Source: Bacillus sp. FJAT-47783 (GTDB taxonomy: Bacteria > Bacillota > Bacilli > Bacillales > Aeribacillaceae). Taken from it: a stretch of DNA of 64,000 nucleotides. A model generated the notes under the pieces. That model saw only the letters and a program-made list of their open reading frames with translations, was not told the DNA's origin and did not search any database. Position 1 is the first letter of the stretch. Each line of letters starts with the position of its first letter. The DNA lies in contig NZ_JAKZKS010000006.1 in NCBI RefSeq assembly GCF_022808615.1, positions 1-64,000 of the forward strand, in the 5' to 3' direction. Both the position numbers and the translations under genes were made by a program. Of this stretch, positions 27,261 to 36,037 are shown one piece after another.

Positions 27261-28976
27261 TTAATCTTCCATTGTCGATAGGTCGCCTGTTGGAAGATCT
27301 AATTCCCACGCTTTTAATACACGTCTCATTATTTTACCACTACGTGTTTTTGGTAATTTATCACGAAACTCAATTTCACGTGGAGCAGCATGTGCAGCTA
27401 ATCCTTTTTTGACAAATAAACGAATTTCTTCTTTCAGTTCTTCTGTTGCGTCAAAACCACTTCTTAATGCCACAAATGCTTTAATGATTTCCCCTCTTAC
27501 TGGATCAGGCTTTCCGATAACACCAGCTTCAGCAATGGCAGGATGCTCTACTAATTTACTTTCAACTTCAAATGGTCCGACACGTTCTCCAGACGTCATA
27601 ATGACATCATCAATTCTGCCCTGGAACCAGAAATAACCGTCCTCATCCATATAAGCGGAATCACCTGAAACGTACCAATCACCACTAATAAAATAAGACT
27701 CATATTTTGCTTCATTGTTCCAAATCGTATGCATCATTGAAGGCCAACCTTTTTTGATCGCTAAATTCCCCATACGATAAGGTGGTAGTTCATTTCCTTG
27801 ATTATCAACAATAGCAGCCTTCACGCCAGGAATTGGTTTCCCCATTGAACCTGGTTTAATTTCCATACAAGGATAGTTACAAATGAGTTGGGCACCAGTT
27901 TCTGTCATCCACCACGTATCATGAATGCGCTTGTCGAAAACTTTCATTCCCCATCGAATTACTTCTGGGTTTAACGGCTCACCCACACTTAAAATATGTC
28001 GTAATGATTTCATATCATATTTCTTTACGATCTCATCGCCAGCACCCATTAACATTCTAAAAGCTGTAGGTGCACTATACCAAATCGTAACACCATATTT
28101 TTCAAGAGTTTCATACCAATATTCCGGACTAAATCGCCCGCCGACAATCACATTTGAAGCACCATGTAACCATGGAGCAAAAATGCCATAAACCGTTCCC
28201 GTCACCCATCCAGGGTCCGCTGTACACCAATAAATATCATCTTCTTTTAAATCTAGCACCCATTCACCTGTTTTGTAATGCTGAATCATCGCATTGTGAA
28301 CATGAAGGACTCCTTTAGGTTTACCAGTAGATCCAGACGTATAATGTAACAAGAGGCCATCCGTTCTCTCAACCCATTCAATCTGTAATTCTTTATCCGC
28401 TTCATTTAATTTTTCGAGGAAATTAATATAGTCTCCTTCAGGAATGTGATCGCCAACTAGAACAACATGTTTTAATGAAGGTAACTCTTCGACTGGAACA
28501 CGACTTAAAAGCTCTGGGGTCGTAACAATTACTTTTGCATCGCTATCTTCAAGGCGATCACGAACAGCCCCTTCCATAAACGCTTCAAATAACGGACCGA
28601 CAATCGCACCTAACTTGATAGCACCTAACACGGCAAAGTATAATTCAGGTGTTCTCGGCATGAAAACAAACACGCGATCGCCTTTTTGAACATCGGCATA
28701 CTGCCTTAAAATATTCCCTGCTTTGTTAGAGAGTTCTTTCATTTCTTTAAACGTATATTTCTCTTCACGGTTCAGGTCACGGTAATAAAGCGCAATTTTA
28801 TTTTTACGATGCCCTTCAGCATGACGGTCTATCGCTTCATATGCTGCATTTACCTTTCCAGTTTTTGACCATGTAAAGTGTTCTTCAGCATCCTTCCAAT
28901 CAAAATGCGCGTATACTTCATCGTAGTTTGCTAGATTATAATCTCCTTTTGTTACCGATAGCGCTTCCACTTTCAT
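27261..28976 (-). CDS. acsA: Acetyl-CoA synthetase AcsA
   Basis: 571 residues (572 in B. subtilis). The P-loop HYTSGSTGKPKG, the GEPLNPEVIRWG and WWMTETGA motifs and the GRIDDVI hinge are all present. PKTRSGKIMRR holds Lys548, which corresponds to the lysine acetylated by AcuA (Lys549 in B. subtilis) and freed by AcuC. It converts acetate, ATP and CoA to acetyl-CoA for growth on acetate. It is divergent from acuABC, and the intergenic region carries a cre. AAGGGGGAG precedes the ATG. Confidence 0.97.
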   Translation of the reverse strand: MKVEALSVTKGDYNLANYDEVYAHFDWKDAEEHFTWSKTGKVNAAYEAIDRHAEGHRKNKIALYYRDLNREEKYTFKEMKELSNKAGNILRQYADVQKGDRVFVFMPRTPELYFAVLGAIKLGAIVGPLFEAFMEGAVRDRLEDSDAKVIVTTPELLSRVPVEELPSLKHVVLVGDHIPEGDYINFLEKLNEADKELQIEWVERTDGLLLHYTSGSTGKPKGVLHVHNAMIQHYKTGEWVLDLKEDDIYWCTADPGWVTGTVYGIFAPWLHGASNVIVGGRFSPEYWYETLEKYGVTIWYSAPTAFRMLMGAGDEIVKKYDMKSLRHILSVGEPLNPEVIRWGMKVFDKRIHDTWWMTETGAQLICNYPCMEIKPGSMGKPIPGVKAAIVDNQGNELPPYRMGNLAIKKGWPSMMHTIWNNEAKYESYFISGDWYVSGDSAYMDEDGYFWFQGRIDDVIMTSGERVGPFEVESKLVEHPAIAEAGVIGKPDPVRGEIIKAFVALRSGFDATEELKEEIRLFVKKGLAAHAAPREIEFRDKLPKTRSGKIMRRVLKAWELDLPTGDLSTMED

Positions 28977-29072
28977 CCCAAACTCCCCCTTATGTAAGTT
29001 TAATGTTCTAAATTTATTATATTATATTTTTATTTTTTTCACAATTTTTTAAAAAATGTAAATAAATTTCTG

Positions 29073-29086
29073 TGTAAACGCTTTAT
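29073..29086 (+). promoter_or_regulatory. cre (CcpA site) between acsA and acuA
   Basis: TGTAAACGCTTTAT fits the cre consensus closely. It ends 16 bases before a TATAAT at 29103-29108, so it covers the -35 region of the acuA promoter and can also block acsA. Glucose repression of both units by CcpA is known in B. subtilis. Confidence 0.75.
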
Positions 29087-29102
29087 TATTCTATATTTCT
29101 TG

Positions 29103-29108
29103 TATAAT
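29103..29108 (+). promoter_or_regulatory. -10 box of the acuABC promoter
   Basis: TATAAT preceded by TTG, with no good -35 at 17 bases; the region upstream is occupied by the cre. Transcription would start near 29115, about 27 bases before acuA. Confidence 0.55.
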
Positions 29109-29141
29109 AGAGGGTGAATAGATTACTAGGCGGTGATAGAT

Positions 29142-29774
29142 ATGAAACATATTAAAACGTACAACGCAAAGGAACTTAAAACACCTTATGGGGCAGTCAT
29201 CATCGAGGGTCCTATCTCGCCCGATAAATTATCCAGTTTCGAATTCCATGAAGACCTAACAGCATTTCGTCCTGCTTTTCAACAACATAAAGCATTGATT
29301 GAAATTGCCGGGTTAGAAGAAGGGCGAATTATTATCGCAAGACACCACAATACGATTATTGGATACGCAACATACTTATACCCTGATCCACTTGAGCGTT
29401 GGTCGGAAGGAAATATGGACAATTTAATCGAATTAGGTGCTATTGAAGTTATTCCAAAGTTTCGAGGTTGTTCTGTCGGAAAACATATATTAAAAGTTTC
29501 GATGATGGATGATGCCATGGAAGATTATATTATTATTACGACAGAATATTATTGGCACTGGGATTTAAAAGGGACTGGCTTAAATGTTTGGGAATATCGA
29601 AAAGTGATGGAAAAAATGATGAACGCAGGCGGACTCGTTTGGTATGCAACAGATGATCCAGAAATTAGCTCACACCCCGCCAACTGTTTAATGGTAAGAA
29701 TCGGAGAACGTGTTGATCAACAGTCGATACAACAATTTGATCGTTTACGATTTATGAACCGTTTCATGTATTGA
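29142..29774 (+). CDS. acuA: AcsA protein acetyltransferase AcuA
   Basis: 210 residues from the ATG with GGCGGTGAT upstream; this equals the B. subtilis length, and a start three codons earlier is not favoured. It is a GNAT-type acetyltransferase; EVIPKFRGCSVGKHILK at about 105-121 is the acetyl-CoA-binding Q/R-x-x-G-x-G/A-type loop. It inactivates AcsA by acetylating its C-terminal lysine. First gene of the acuABC operon under cre control. Confidence 0.96.
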   Translation: MKHIKTYNAKELKTPYGAVIIEGPISPDKLSSFEFHEDLTAFRPAFQQHKALIEIAGLEEGRIIIARHHNTIIGYATYLYPDPLERWSEGNMDNLIELGAIEVIPKFRGCSVGKHILKVSMMDDAMEDYIIITTEYYWHWDLKGTGLNVWEYRKVMEKMMNAGGLVWYATDDPEISSHPANCLMVRIGERVDQQSIQQFDRLRFMNRFMY

Positions 29775-29857
29775 GCAGATGATTTCAAAAGCCTATAGAC
29801 AAGAGTAGAACTGAAAGTGTTCCGCTTTCTTGTGGATAAGAAGAAAGGAGTGATTTC

Positions 29858-30505
29858 ATGATTATCGAGAAAATCATGAAAAAAGAAGTGATTACACTAT
29901 CGCCAAACGATACGATAGCAACGGCGATGAAACTTATGAGAAAACATTACATACGGCATATCCCCATTGTATTAAATGACGAAACGTTAGTTGGTATCGT
30001 GTCAGATCGTGATATACGAGAAGCAAGCCCATCAACTCTTTTATTGACTCAAGACAGTCAATCCATCTTTACGAAACCTTTAAGCGATATTATGACAACT
30101 GATGTGATTACTGTCCATCCTCTTGATTTTGTTGAGGATGCAGCAACGGTATTTTTCGAAAATCGAATTAGCTGTTTACCTGTTATTCAGCACGAAAAAA
30201 TAGTTGGTATTGTCACAGAGGCAGATGTTCTTTATAAATATGTACAATTAACCGGGGCACATCAACCTAGCTCACGAATTGAAGTGAAAGTACCTAATCG
30301 TTCTGGAATGCTTTCTGAAGTATCTGCGCTTTTCCATGAAAAACATGTAAATATATCGAGTGTCTTAGTCTATCCAATTGATGATGACCAATATAAAATT
30401 CTCGTTTTTCGGGTGCAAACGATGAATCCTATGAGTGTTGTGAACTTAATTAAACAAAAAGGCTATGACGTGCTATGGCCTAAAGTTCCGGAGATGGAAA
30501 TATGA
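29858..30505 (+). CDS. acuB: CBS-ACT domain protein AcuB
   Basis: 215 residues. Two CBS motifs occupy about 1-135 (MKKEVITLSPNDTIATAMKL, then IMTTDVITVHPLDFVEDAA), followed by an ACT domain with KVPNRSGMLSEVSALFHEKH. CBS pairs usually bind adenine nucleotides and ACT domains amino acids, so AcuB is likely a sensor that adjusts acetate or acetoin metabolism; its exact role is unknown. AAAGGAG precedes the ATG. It overlaps acuC by 4 bp. Confidence 0.95.
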   Translation: MIIEKIMKKEVITLSPNDTIATAMKLMRKHYIRHIPIVLNDETLVGIVSDRDIREASPSTLLLTQDSQSIFTKPLSDIMTTDVITVHPLDFVEDAATVFFENRISCLPVIQHEKIVGIVTEADVLYKYVQLTGAHQPSSRIEVKVPNRSGMLSEVSALFHEKHVNISSVLVYPIDDDQYKILVFRVQTMNPMSVVNLIKQKGYDVLWPKVPEMEI

Positions 30506-31689
30506 AGGATCATATTTTTATTTACTCCCCACTCTTTCAATCGTATAAATTTAATCCTGAGCACCCGTTTAATCAACTACGTGTGGAAATGACATACGAT
30601 TTATTAAAGACGATGAATAAATTAAGTGATGATGAAATTGTCTACCCAAGAATCGCTTCTGAAGAAGAACTCGCTCTCATTCACGATCCGAAATATATAC
30701 AAGCCGTTAAATTAGCAAGTGAAGGACAGTTAACAAAGGAAGAATTTATTAATTATGGTCTAGGAACAGAGGATACACCTATTTTTCCGAATATGCACGA
30801 AGCAAGCTCACTTCTTGTTGGAGGCACATTAACGGCTGTTGACTATTGTATGTCTGGGAAAGCTTTGCATGCTTTAAATTTAGGCGGAGGGTTACATCAT
30901 GGCTTCAGAGGGAGAGCATCTGGTTTTTGTATTTATAACGATAGTGCTGTTGCCATTAAATATATTCAAGAGAAATACGGTGCACGAGTCATGTATGTCG
31001 ATACAGATGCTCATCATGGTGATGGGGTTCAATGGGCCTTTTACGATGATCCAAATGTTTGTACATTATCCATTCATGAAACAGGGAGGTACTTATTCCC
31101 GGGTACTGGAAATGTAACCGAACGAGGCCAAGGGAAAGGATATGGTTTTTCCTTTAATATACCTCTAGATGCCTTTACCGAAGACGATTCTTGGCTCGAT
31201 GTTTACCGCAGATCCTTCTACGAAATCGCAGACTTTTTCCAACCAGACGTCATTATTACGCAAAACGGAGCTGACTCTCACTACTTTGACCCACTAACTC
31301 ATCTTTGTGCAACAATGAAAATTTATGAAGAGATTCCGAAAGTAGCTCACGAAATTGCTCATCAATATTGTGAAGGTCGTTGGATTGCCGTCGGTGGTGG
31401 TGGCTATGACATTTGGTGTGTCGTCCCACGAGCATGGGCGCATATTTGGTTACAAATGAAACAAGAAATACCAACGGGGCCACTACCTAAAGAATGGCTT
31501 GACCGTTGGCAATCGAAAGCACCCGTTTCACTTATTACATCTTGGGAAGATCCTGATCCTTTATATAAACCAATTCCGCGAAAAAAGGAAATCGAAGAAA
31601 AAAATGAAATGACATTAGAAAAAGCCCTACATTTTATTCGAGAAAATAAAAAACCGAGACAAAAGGATCAAGCAAAAGAAGGATATTAA
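30502..31689 (+). CDS. acuC: Protein deacetylase AcuC
   Basis: 395 residues of the class I/II histone deacetylase fold. LNLGGGLHHG (His pair), VDTDAHHGDGVQ (zinc-binding Asp and His), and GADSHYFDPL plus GGGGYD near the C-terminus are the family motifs. It removes the acetyl group placed by AcuA on AcsA and so reactivates acetate use. Its ATG overlaps the acuB stop (ATGA), so translation is coupled. Confidence 0.96.
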   Translation: MKDHIFIYSPLFQSYKFNPEHPFNQLRVEMTYDLLKTMNKLSDDEIVYPRIASEEELALIHDPKYIQAVKLASEGQLTKEEFINYGLGTEDTPIFPNMHEASSLLVGGTLTAVDYCMSGKALHALNLGGGLHHGFRGRASGFCIYNDSAVAIKYIQEKYGARVMYVDTDAHHGDGVQWAFYDDPNVCTLSIHETGRYLFPGTGNVTERGQGKGYGFSFNIPLDAFTEDDSWLDVYRRSFYEIADFFQPDVIITQNGADSHYFDPLTHLCATMKIYEEIPKVAHEIAHQYCEGRWIAVGGGGYDIWCVVPRAWAHIWLQMKQEIPTGPLPKEWLDRWQSKAPVSLITSWEDPDPLYKPIPRKKEIEEKNEMTLEKALHFIRENKKPRQKDQAKEGY

Positions 31690-31693
31690 TCAT

Positions 31694-31740
31694 AAAAAAA
31701 GAGCTTGAGTGAAGTTAATTCCCAAGCTCTTCCTGCTTTT
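31694..31740 (+). terminator. acuABC terminator
   Basis: AAGAGCTTG and CAAGCTCTT pair around a 15-base loop and are followed by CCTGCTTTTT. Confidence 0.8.
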
Positions 31741-31741
31741 T

Positions 31742-31766
31742 CATTCCGTTTGAAATCACAGAATGA
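31742..31766 (-). terminator. Possible ccpA terminator
   Basis: CATTCCGT and ACAGAATG form a short stem; on the minus strand it runs on into AAAAAGC rather than T, so this is a weak call. Confidence 0.35.
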
Positions 31767-31789
31767 AAAACATATTTTTAAAATGCTTA

Positions 31790-32788
31790 TCATTTTGTAG
31801 ATTGACGAATTTCAATTCGATGTGGCAATTCAACAGTATGCTCATCTACAGTTTCCTTGTCCATAAGCTTTGTTAATAAGCGCATCGCAACAGCACCGAT
31901 ATCATACGTCGGCTGCACAACCGTTGTTAACTGAGGACGAACCATTGTAGCTAAACGAGTGTTATCAAAACCAACAATGTCAACGTCTTCTGGTACAGAG
32001 AGACCATTATCTTGAGCACTATGAATAACACCTAAGGCCATTTCATCTGTCCCTACGAATATAGCTGTAGGACGCGGCGTCACATTCATTAATTTTTCAA
32101 ATGCTTCAATTCCTGAATCGTACGTATAGTCACCTTCTATCACAAGCTCTTCATTAAAAGGAAGGTTACTTTCTTCTAATGCACGACGATATCCTGCCAG
32201 CTTCTTTATTTTATTTACCGGCTCTTCCATCGGCCCGGATACGTATGCAATTTGCTGATGCCCCTTGTCTGCCAAAAACTTCACAGCATCGTATGCACCT
32301 TGTTCATAATTAATATTAACAGATGGAATTTCACCATTCTTATCAAAAGACGCTGCTAAAACAATTGGGACTGGAGAACGCTTAAATTCTTCTACATGCT
32401 CGTCTGTAATATTTCCACTCATAAATACAATCCCATCTACTTGTTTCCCTAGCATTGTATTTAGTAAATGCAATTCTTTATCTTTATTTTGATCGGAGTT
32501 ACTTAAAATAATATTATATTTGTACATTGTTGCGATATCTTCAATACCACGGGCAAGCTCTGAGTAAAAAGTACTGGATACGTCAGGGATGACAACGCCA
32601 ACCGTTGTCGTCTTTTTACTTGCAAGGCCACGTGCTACCGCATTGGGACGATACCCTAAGCGCTCTATCGCCTCTAACACTTTCTTTCTTGTAGTAGGTT
32701 TCACATTCGGGTTCCCGTTTACTACACGAGAAACGGTTGCCATCGATACGTTTGCTTCACGTGCAACATCGTAAATCGTTACGTTCAC
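31790..32788 (-). CDS. ccpA: Catabolite control protein A
   Basis: 332 residues of the LacI/GalR family. The helix-turn-helix [20 protein letters not shown] is at about 5-24 and the hinge helix ends at ARGLASKK; the rest is the periplasmic-binding-like core that binds HPr(Ser-P). It represses or activates genes at cre sites, including the one between acsA and acuA in this window. The start is GTG with AAAAGGAG about 9 bases before it. In B. subtilis motP and motS separate ccpA from acuC; here ccpA and acuC are direct convergent neighbours. Confidence 0.97.
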   Translation of the reverse strand: MNVTIYDVAREANVSMATVSRVVNGNPNVKPTTRKKVLEAIERLGYRPNAVARGLASKKTTTVGVVIPDVSSTFYSELARGIEDIATMYKYNIILSNSDQNKDKELHLLNTMLGKQVDGIVFMSGNITDEHVEEFKRSPVPIVLAASFDKNGEIPSVNINYEQGAYDAVKFLADKGHQQIAYVSGPMEEPVNKIKKLAGYRRALEESNLPFNEELVIEGDYTYDSGIEAFEKLMNVTPRPTAIFVGTDEMALGVIHSAQDNGLSVPEDVDIVGFDNTRLATMVRPQLTTVVQPTYDIGAVAMRLLTKLMDKETVDEHTVELPHRIEIRQSTK

Positions 32789-32885
32789 CTTATAACACTC
32801 CTTTTTCTACTTCAATCTATATGGATATCGATCTGCTTACTTTATTAGCCCATTCATTTGTAATGATTTTCACTTTATCACCATT

Positions 32886-32914
32886 ATCATACGATACAAT
32901 GTATACGTCCGCAA
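32886..32914 (-). promoter_or_regulatory. Candidate ccpA promoter
   Basis: TTGCGG, 17 bases and TATGAT on the minus strand, about 95 bases upstream of ccpA. An overlapping TTGTTA-17-TACATT is an alternative. Confidence 0.35.
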
Positions 32915-33128
32915 TGAACTTAACAATGTTTTAACATATCTTTCCCCAAAAAGTAAATTAATGCTCATAAGTTAATAAATTTGCTATGTATATAGAGAGT
33001 TTCGCAAATGAAAAATGTTTCATGAAATACAACACCTTAAGTTTAAATTATAAAATGAGTCAACATAAAATATCCACTTTTTTTATCTATTTTTTGAATA
33101 TCACATTTTTTCGAACATTTACAAAACT

Positions 33129-33155
33129 AAAAAAGAGCCAATTAGGCTCCTTTGT
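33129..33155 (-). terminator. aroA terminator
   Basis: On the minus strand AAAGGAGCC, loop TAATT, GGCTCTTTTTT. Confidence 0.9.
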
Positions 33156-33192
33156 ATGGGTACATAAGTCCCCTCACGAATAAAGTTTTTGA

Positions 33193-34269
33193 CTATGCTT
33201 TCACTTTCGCTAACGGTTTTAACTCTTGCATAAATTGATTGAATTGGTCAATATCCATTTGCTGTGCAGAATCTGAAAGAGCTACAGCAGGGTCTGGATG
33301 GACTTCCACCATTACACCATCTGAGCCAATTGCGAGTGCCGCTTTTGCAGTAGGTAATAATAAATCACGACGGCCCGTTGAGTGTGTGACATCAACAAAG
33401 ACAGGAAGATGCGTTTCTTGCTTTAAGATTGGTACAGCTGAAATATCTAACGTATTGCGAGTCGCACGTTCATATGTTCGAATTCCACGCTCACATAAAA
33501 TAATTTGATCATTACCACGGGAAAGAATGTACTCTGCTGCATTCATAAACTCAGATAAGGTAGCAGCTAATCCCCGTTTTAATAATACTGGTTTACGAAC
33601 AGAGCCTGCTGCTTTTAATAATTCAAAGTTTTGCATATTTCTTGCGCCAATTTGAATCACATCAATATAGTCAATAGCCGTTTCAATGTCTGCTGGATTG
33701 ACAATTTCACTAATAACGGCCATATCGTATTCATCTGCTACTTGCTTTAAAATTTTTAGCCCCTCTAACCCAAGACCTTGGAAGTCGTATGGAGATGTAC
33801 GCGGTTTAAACGCCCCACCGCGAAGAAGTCGTAATCCTTGCTTTTTCGCAGCCGCAGCAACTGCTGCTACTTGTTCATAGCTTTCAACCGCACATGGACC
33901 AACAATGAAGGACTGGCTTCCGTCCCCAATCTTCTCACCTTTAATATTTACAATCGTATCCTCAGGTTTTTTCTTCCGAGAAACAAGAAGTGCTTTACGG
34001 TGGTCATCCTCTTGTAACTCTAAAGCTGCCTTAAAGATTTCTTTAAAAATGTGCTGTAATGTGGAATTTTCAAATGGTCCATCATTATGTTCTTTAATTA
34101 AATCAAGCATCTTACGTTCACGTACAGGATCATAACGATGGACACCTTGTGTTTCTTTTGTTTTTCCAATTTCCTGAACGAGCCTTCCACGTTCGTTAAT
34201 TAACTTTAAAATTTCGAGGTTAATCTCATCGACTCTCTCTCTTAGATTCTCTAGCTCTGCATTACTCAT
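33193..34269 (-). CDS. aroA: DAHP synthase with N-terminal chorismate mutase
   Basis: 358 residues, identical in length to B. subtilis AroA. Residues 1-90 form a chorismate mutase domain (AroQ type, with [19 protein letters not shown]), and about 100-358 a type I-beta DAHP synthase with [24 protein letters not shown] and [10 protein letters not shown]. It condenses phosphoenolpyruvate and erythrose 4-phosphate, the first step of aromatic synthesis, and the mutase domain gives feedback control by chorismate and prephenate. GGAAGGGTGAG precedes the ATG. Confidence 0.97.
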   Translation of the reverse strand: MSNAELENLRERVDEINLEILKLINERGRLVQEIGKTKETQGVHRYDPVRERKMLDLIKEHNDGPFENSTLQHIFKEIFKAALELQEDDHRKALLVSRKKKPEDTIVNIKGEKIGDGSQSFIVGPCAVESYEQVAAVAAAAKKQGLRLLRGGAFKPRTSPYDFQGLGLEGLKILKQVADEYDMAVISEIVNPADIETAIDYIDVIQIGARNMQNFELLKAAGSVRKPVLLKRGLAATLSEFMNAAEYILSRGNDQIILCERGIRTYERATRNTLDISAVPILKQETHLPVFVDVTHSTGRRDLLLPTAKAALAIGSDGVMVEVHPDPAVALSDSAQQMDIDQFNQFMQELKPLAKVKA

Positions 34270-34434
34270 AATGTCTCACCCTTCCAATCCTTCTCATTTA
34301 TCGAAAAATTAAAATATTTTTTAATTAGGGACTATTATATACTATAACAAATAGAATGTCACCATAAATTTCTTTATTATTTAAACGCTTTTAAGCAGTA
34401 AAGTATTTTATGTAAGGAGTTTGTTTTTCGTTCG

Positions 34435-34764
34435 TTATTTGACGCAATTTTCCACTAAAGTCTTTTTCGTAATATTCCAATGTGATATATGCCATTTGAC
34501 TTCTTTATTTTTAAATAGTAAAACTTGTGGTGATTCATGTTTGACATTAAAGGTCTCAGCAATGTAATTCGATAACTCCCTAGACTGTTGAACATTTAAA
34601 TAATAAGATGGAAGCTCTGGATAAGCATTCGTAAATGTGTCATATTCCGAAAAAGCTTGAGAACTAATGGGACATGTCATACTATTTTTGAAAAATACAA
34701 ATGACTCGTGCTCTTCTAACAAATGTTGGAATTGTTGAATTGTATCAATTTTTAATTTTCCCAA
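34435..34764 (-). CDS. ytxJ: Bacilliredoxin-like protein BrxC/YtxJ
   Basis: 109 residues from a TTG with GAGGTGA 5 bases upstream; a GTG three codons earlier overlaps the ribosome site. It is a thioredoxin-fold protein whose active site reads TCPIS, with one cysteine, as in BrxC, which removes bacillithiol from protein disulfides. In B. subtilis ytxGHJ form one stress-induced operon; here a strong terminator separates ytxJ from ytxH. Confidence 0.92.
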   Translation of the reverse strand: MGKLKIDTIQQFQHLLEEHESFVFFKNSMTCPISSQAFSEYDTFTNAYPELPSYYLNVQQSRELSNYIAETFNVKHESPQVLLFKNKEVKWHISHWNITKKTLVENCVK

Positions 34765-34812
34765 AATGGTCACCTCATTGGATATAGACTAGCTTTATGA
34801 ACTCATTGTAAT

Positions 34813-34850
34813 ATAAAAAAAACCTACCAGCAAAATATTTGCCGATAGGC
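34813..34850 (-). terminator. Terminator between ytxH and ytxJ
   Basis: On the minus strand CCTATCGGCAAATA, TTTTGCTGGTAGG and TTTTTTTT: a good stem and long T run just after ytxH. Confidence 0.88.
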
Positions 34851-34872
34851 GGACGCATTAAGCTTTTGATTT

Positions 34873-35304
34873 TTACGTATAAGATTTCACAACTTCTTCT
34901 TCTTTCTCTTCTTCTTGTTGTCCTTCAACATGATTTTCAACTTGCTCTTCCATATCTGTGCCAACTTCTTCAGCGACAACTTCCACAACTTCATCATGAT
35001 CTTCTTTTGGAGATTTTCCTAGCTCTTTTACTTTGTTTATTAACTGAGAAGATTGGTCTGAAATAGTTTGAGAGGCAGAATTCGTTTTCTCTTTTGCTAA
35101 GCTAATAAATTGCGATCCTTTTTCGTAAGCATCATTTGTTAATTTTGAAGTCTTGTCTTTTACAACATGTGCTTGCTGATTTAAGTCTTCACGTAATTCT
35201 CGACCAGATTTAGGGGCTAAAAACAAGGCTGTTGTTGCTCCAATAATCCCTCCGATTAATGTACCAATAATAAAATCCTTGCTGTTAATACCATCTTTTG
35301 ACAT
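34873..35304 (-). CDS. ytxH: YtxH-family general stress protein
   Basis: 143 residues. FIIGTLIGGIIGATTALFLAPKSGRELREDL at about 11-41 is the family signature: one hydrophobic segment then an LAPKSGxELRxxL motif. The rest is a helical, very charged tail ending with a Glu-rich cluster. Known as a sigma-B/sigma-H induced protein in B. subtilis with unknown activity. AAGGAGGGA precedes the ATG. It follows ytxG by 110 bp. Confidence 0.92.
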   Translation of the reverse strand: MSKDGINSKDFIIGTLIGGIIGATTALFLAPKSGRELREDLNQQAHVVKDKTSKLTNDAYEKGSQFISLAKEKTNSASQTISDQSSQLINKVKELGKSPKEDHDEVVEVVAEEVGTDMEEQVENHVEGQQEEEKEEEVVKSYT

Positions 35305-35414
35305 ATTAATCCCTCCTTGTTATTAATGAGAACCATCATGAATAATGATGTTTAAACAAAAGATGTCGAAACAGCTTCTCGATGGTTGATTCACACATTG
35401 TTATGCATTCACCG

Positions 35415-35846
35415 TTATTCAGAAGGTGTCATTCTTTCCTGTTTTCGTTGCTTCACTCTTTCCCAAATATCTAATATCGTATTCCCAAACTGAATGACTT
35501 GTGAAAATTTGTGATCATTTTTCTCCACTTGTGTTGAAACAGTTGCTGATGCTTTTTGAACAGATTGATTAAATTGTTGAAGGGAATGCCCAACACCTTG
35601 AACAGCATTCACAACCGAATTCAGTTTTTCAGACTTTTTCTGAATATCCTCTGCAAGCTGGTTTGTTTTATGAAGTAAATCGGTTGTCTCTCGTGTTATT
35701 CCGTCTACTTGTTTTTCCAAGCTTTCTAGCGTATGGGCTACATTGTCAAGCGTTCGGCTTAATGATTTAAGCGTTTTAGCTAAGTAAATAACTAAAATAG
35801 TAAAGCTAAGAGAAATGATAAGTGCACTAATATATAAAAGAATCAA
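35415..35846 (-). CDS. ytxG: DUF948 membrane protein YtxG
   Basis: 143 residues from a TTG with AGGAGGTG 6 bases upstream; a GTG three codons earlier is part of that ribosome site. One N-terminal membrane segment at about 1-20 is followed by a long coiled coil (DNVAHTLESLEKQVDGITRE) resembling methyl-accepting helices. A stress protein of unknown activity in B. subtilis. First gene of ytxGH, with a candidate sigma-B promoter upstream. Confidence 0.92.
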   Translation of the reverse strand: MILLYISALIISLSFTILVIYLAKTLKSLSRTLDNVAHTLESLEKQVDGITRETTDLLHKTNQLAEDIQKKSEKLNSVVNAVQGVGHSLQQFNQSVQKASATVSTQVEKNDHKFSQVIQFGNTILDIWERVKQRKQERMTPSE

Positions 35847-35880
35847 TGTCAGCACCTCCTGAAGTCATGTCAATATTCTA

Positions 35881-35906
35881 TTTCCCGCCTAAACAGAAAA
35901 TGAAAC
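35881..35906 (-). promoter_or_regulatory. Candidate sigma-B promoter of ytxGH
   Basis: On the minus strand GTTTCA, a 14-base spacer and GGGAAA, one mismatch in each element from the sigma-B consensus GTTTAA and GGGWAW. It lies about 35 bases before ytxG. Confidence 0.45.
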
Positions 35907-36037
35907 ATTTCTCATTATACTATTTATTTCTTCAAAAGGTGCTGAAAATCCTCTAACATAATGTTGTTTTGTTTTAAATTCTTGATGAAAACGTTAAAAT
36001 AAATATGTACAAATATTCTTACATAGGAGGATTTTCA

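Larger units (their letters stand above)
32789..33192. other. Intergenic region aroA-ccpA
   Basis: A 404 bp AT-rich stretch holding the aroA terminator and the ccpA promoter region. Open frames on the plus strand have no ribosome sites and no known similarity. No other structure was seen. Confidence 0.5.
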
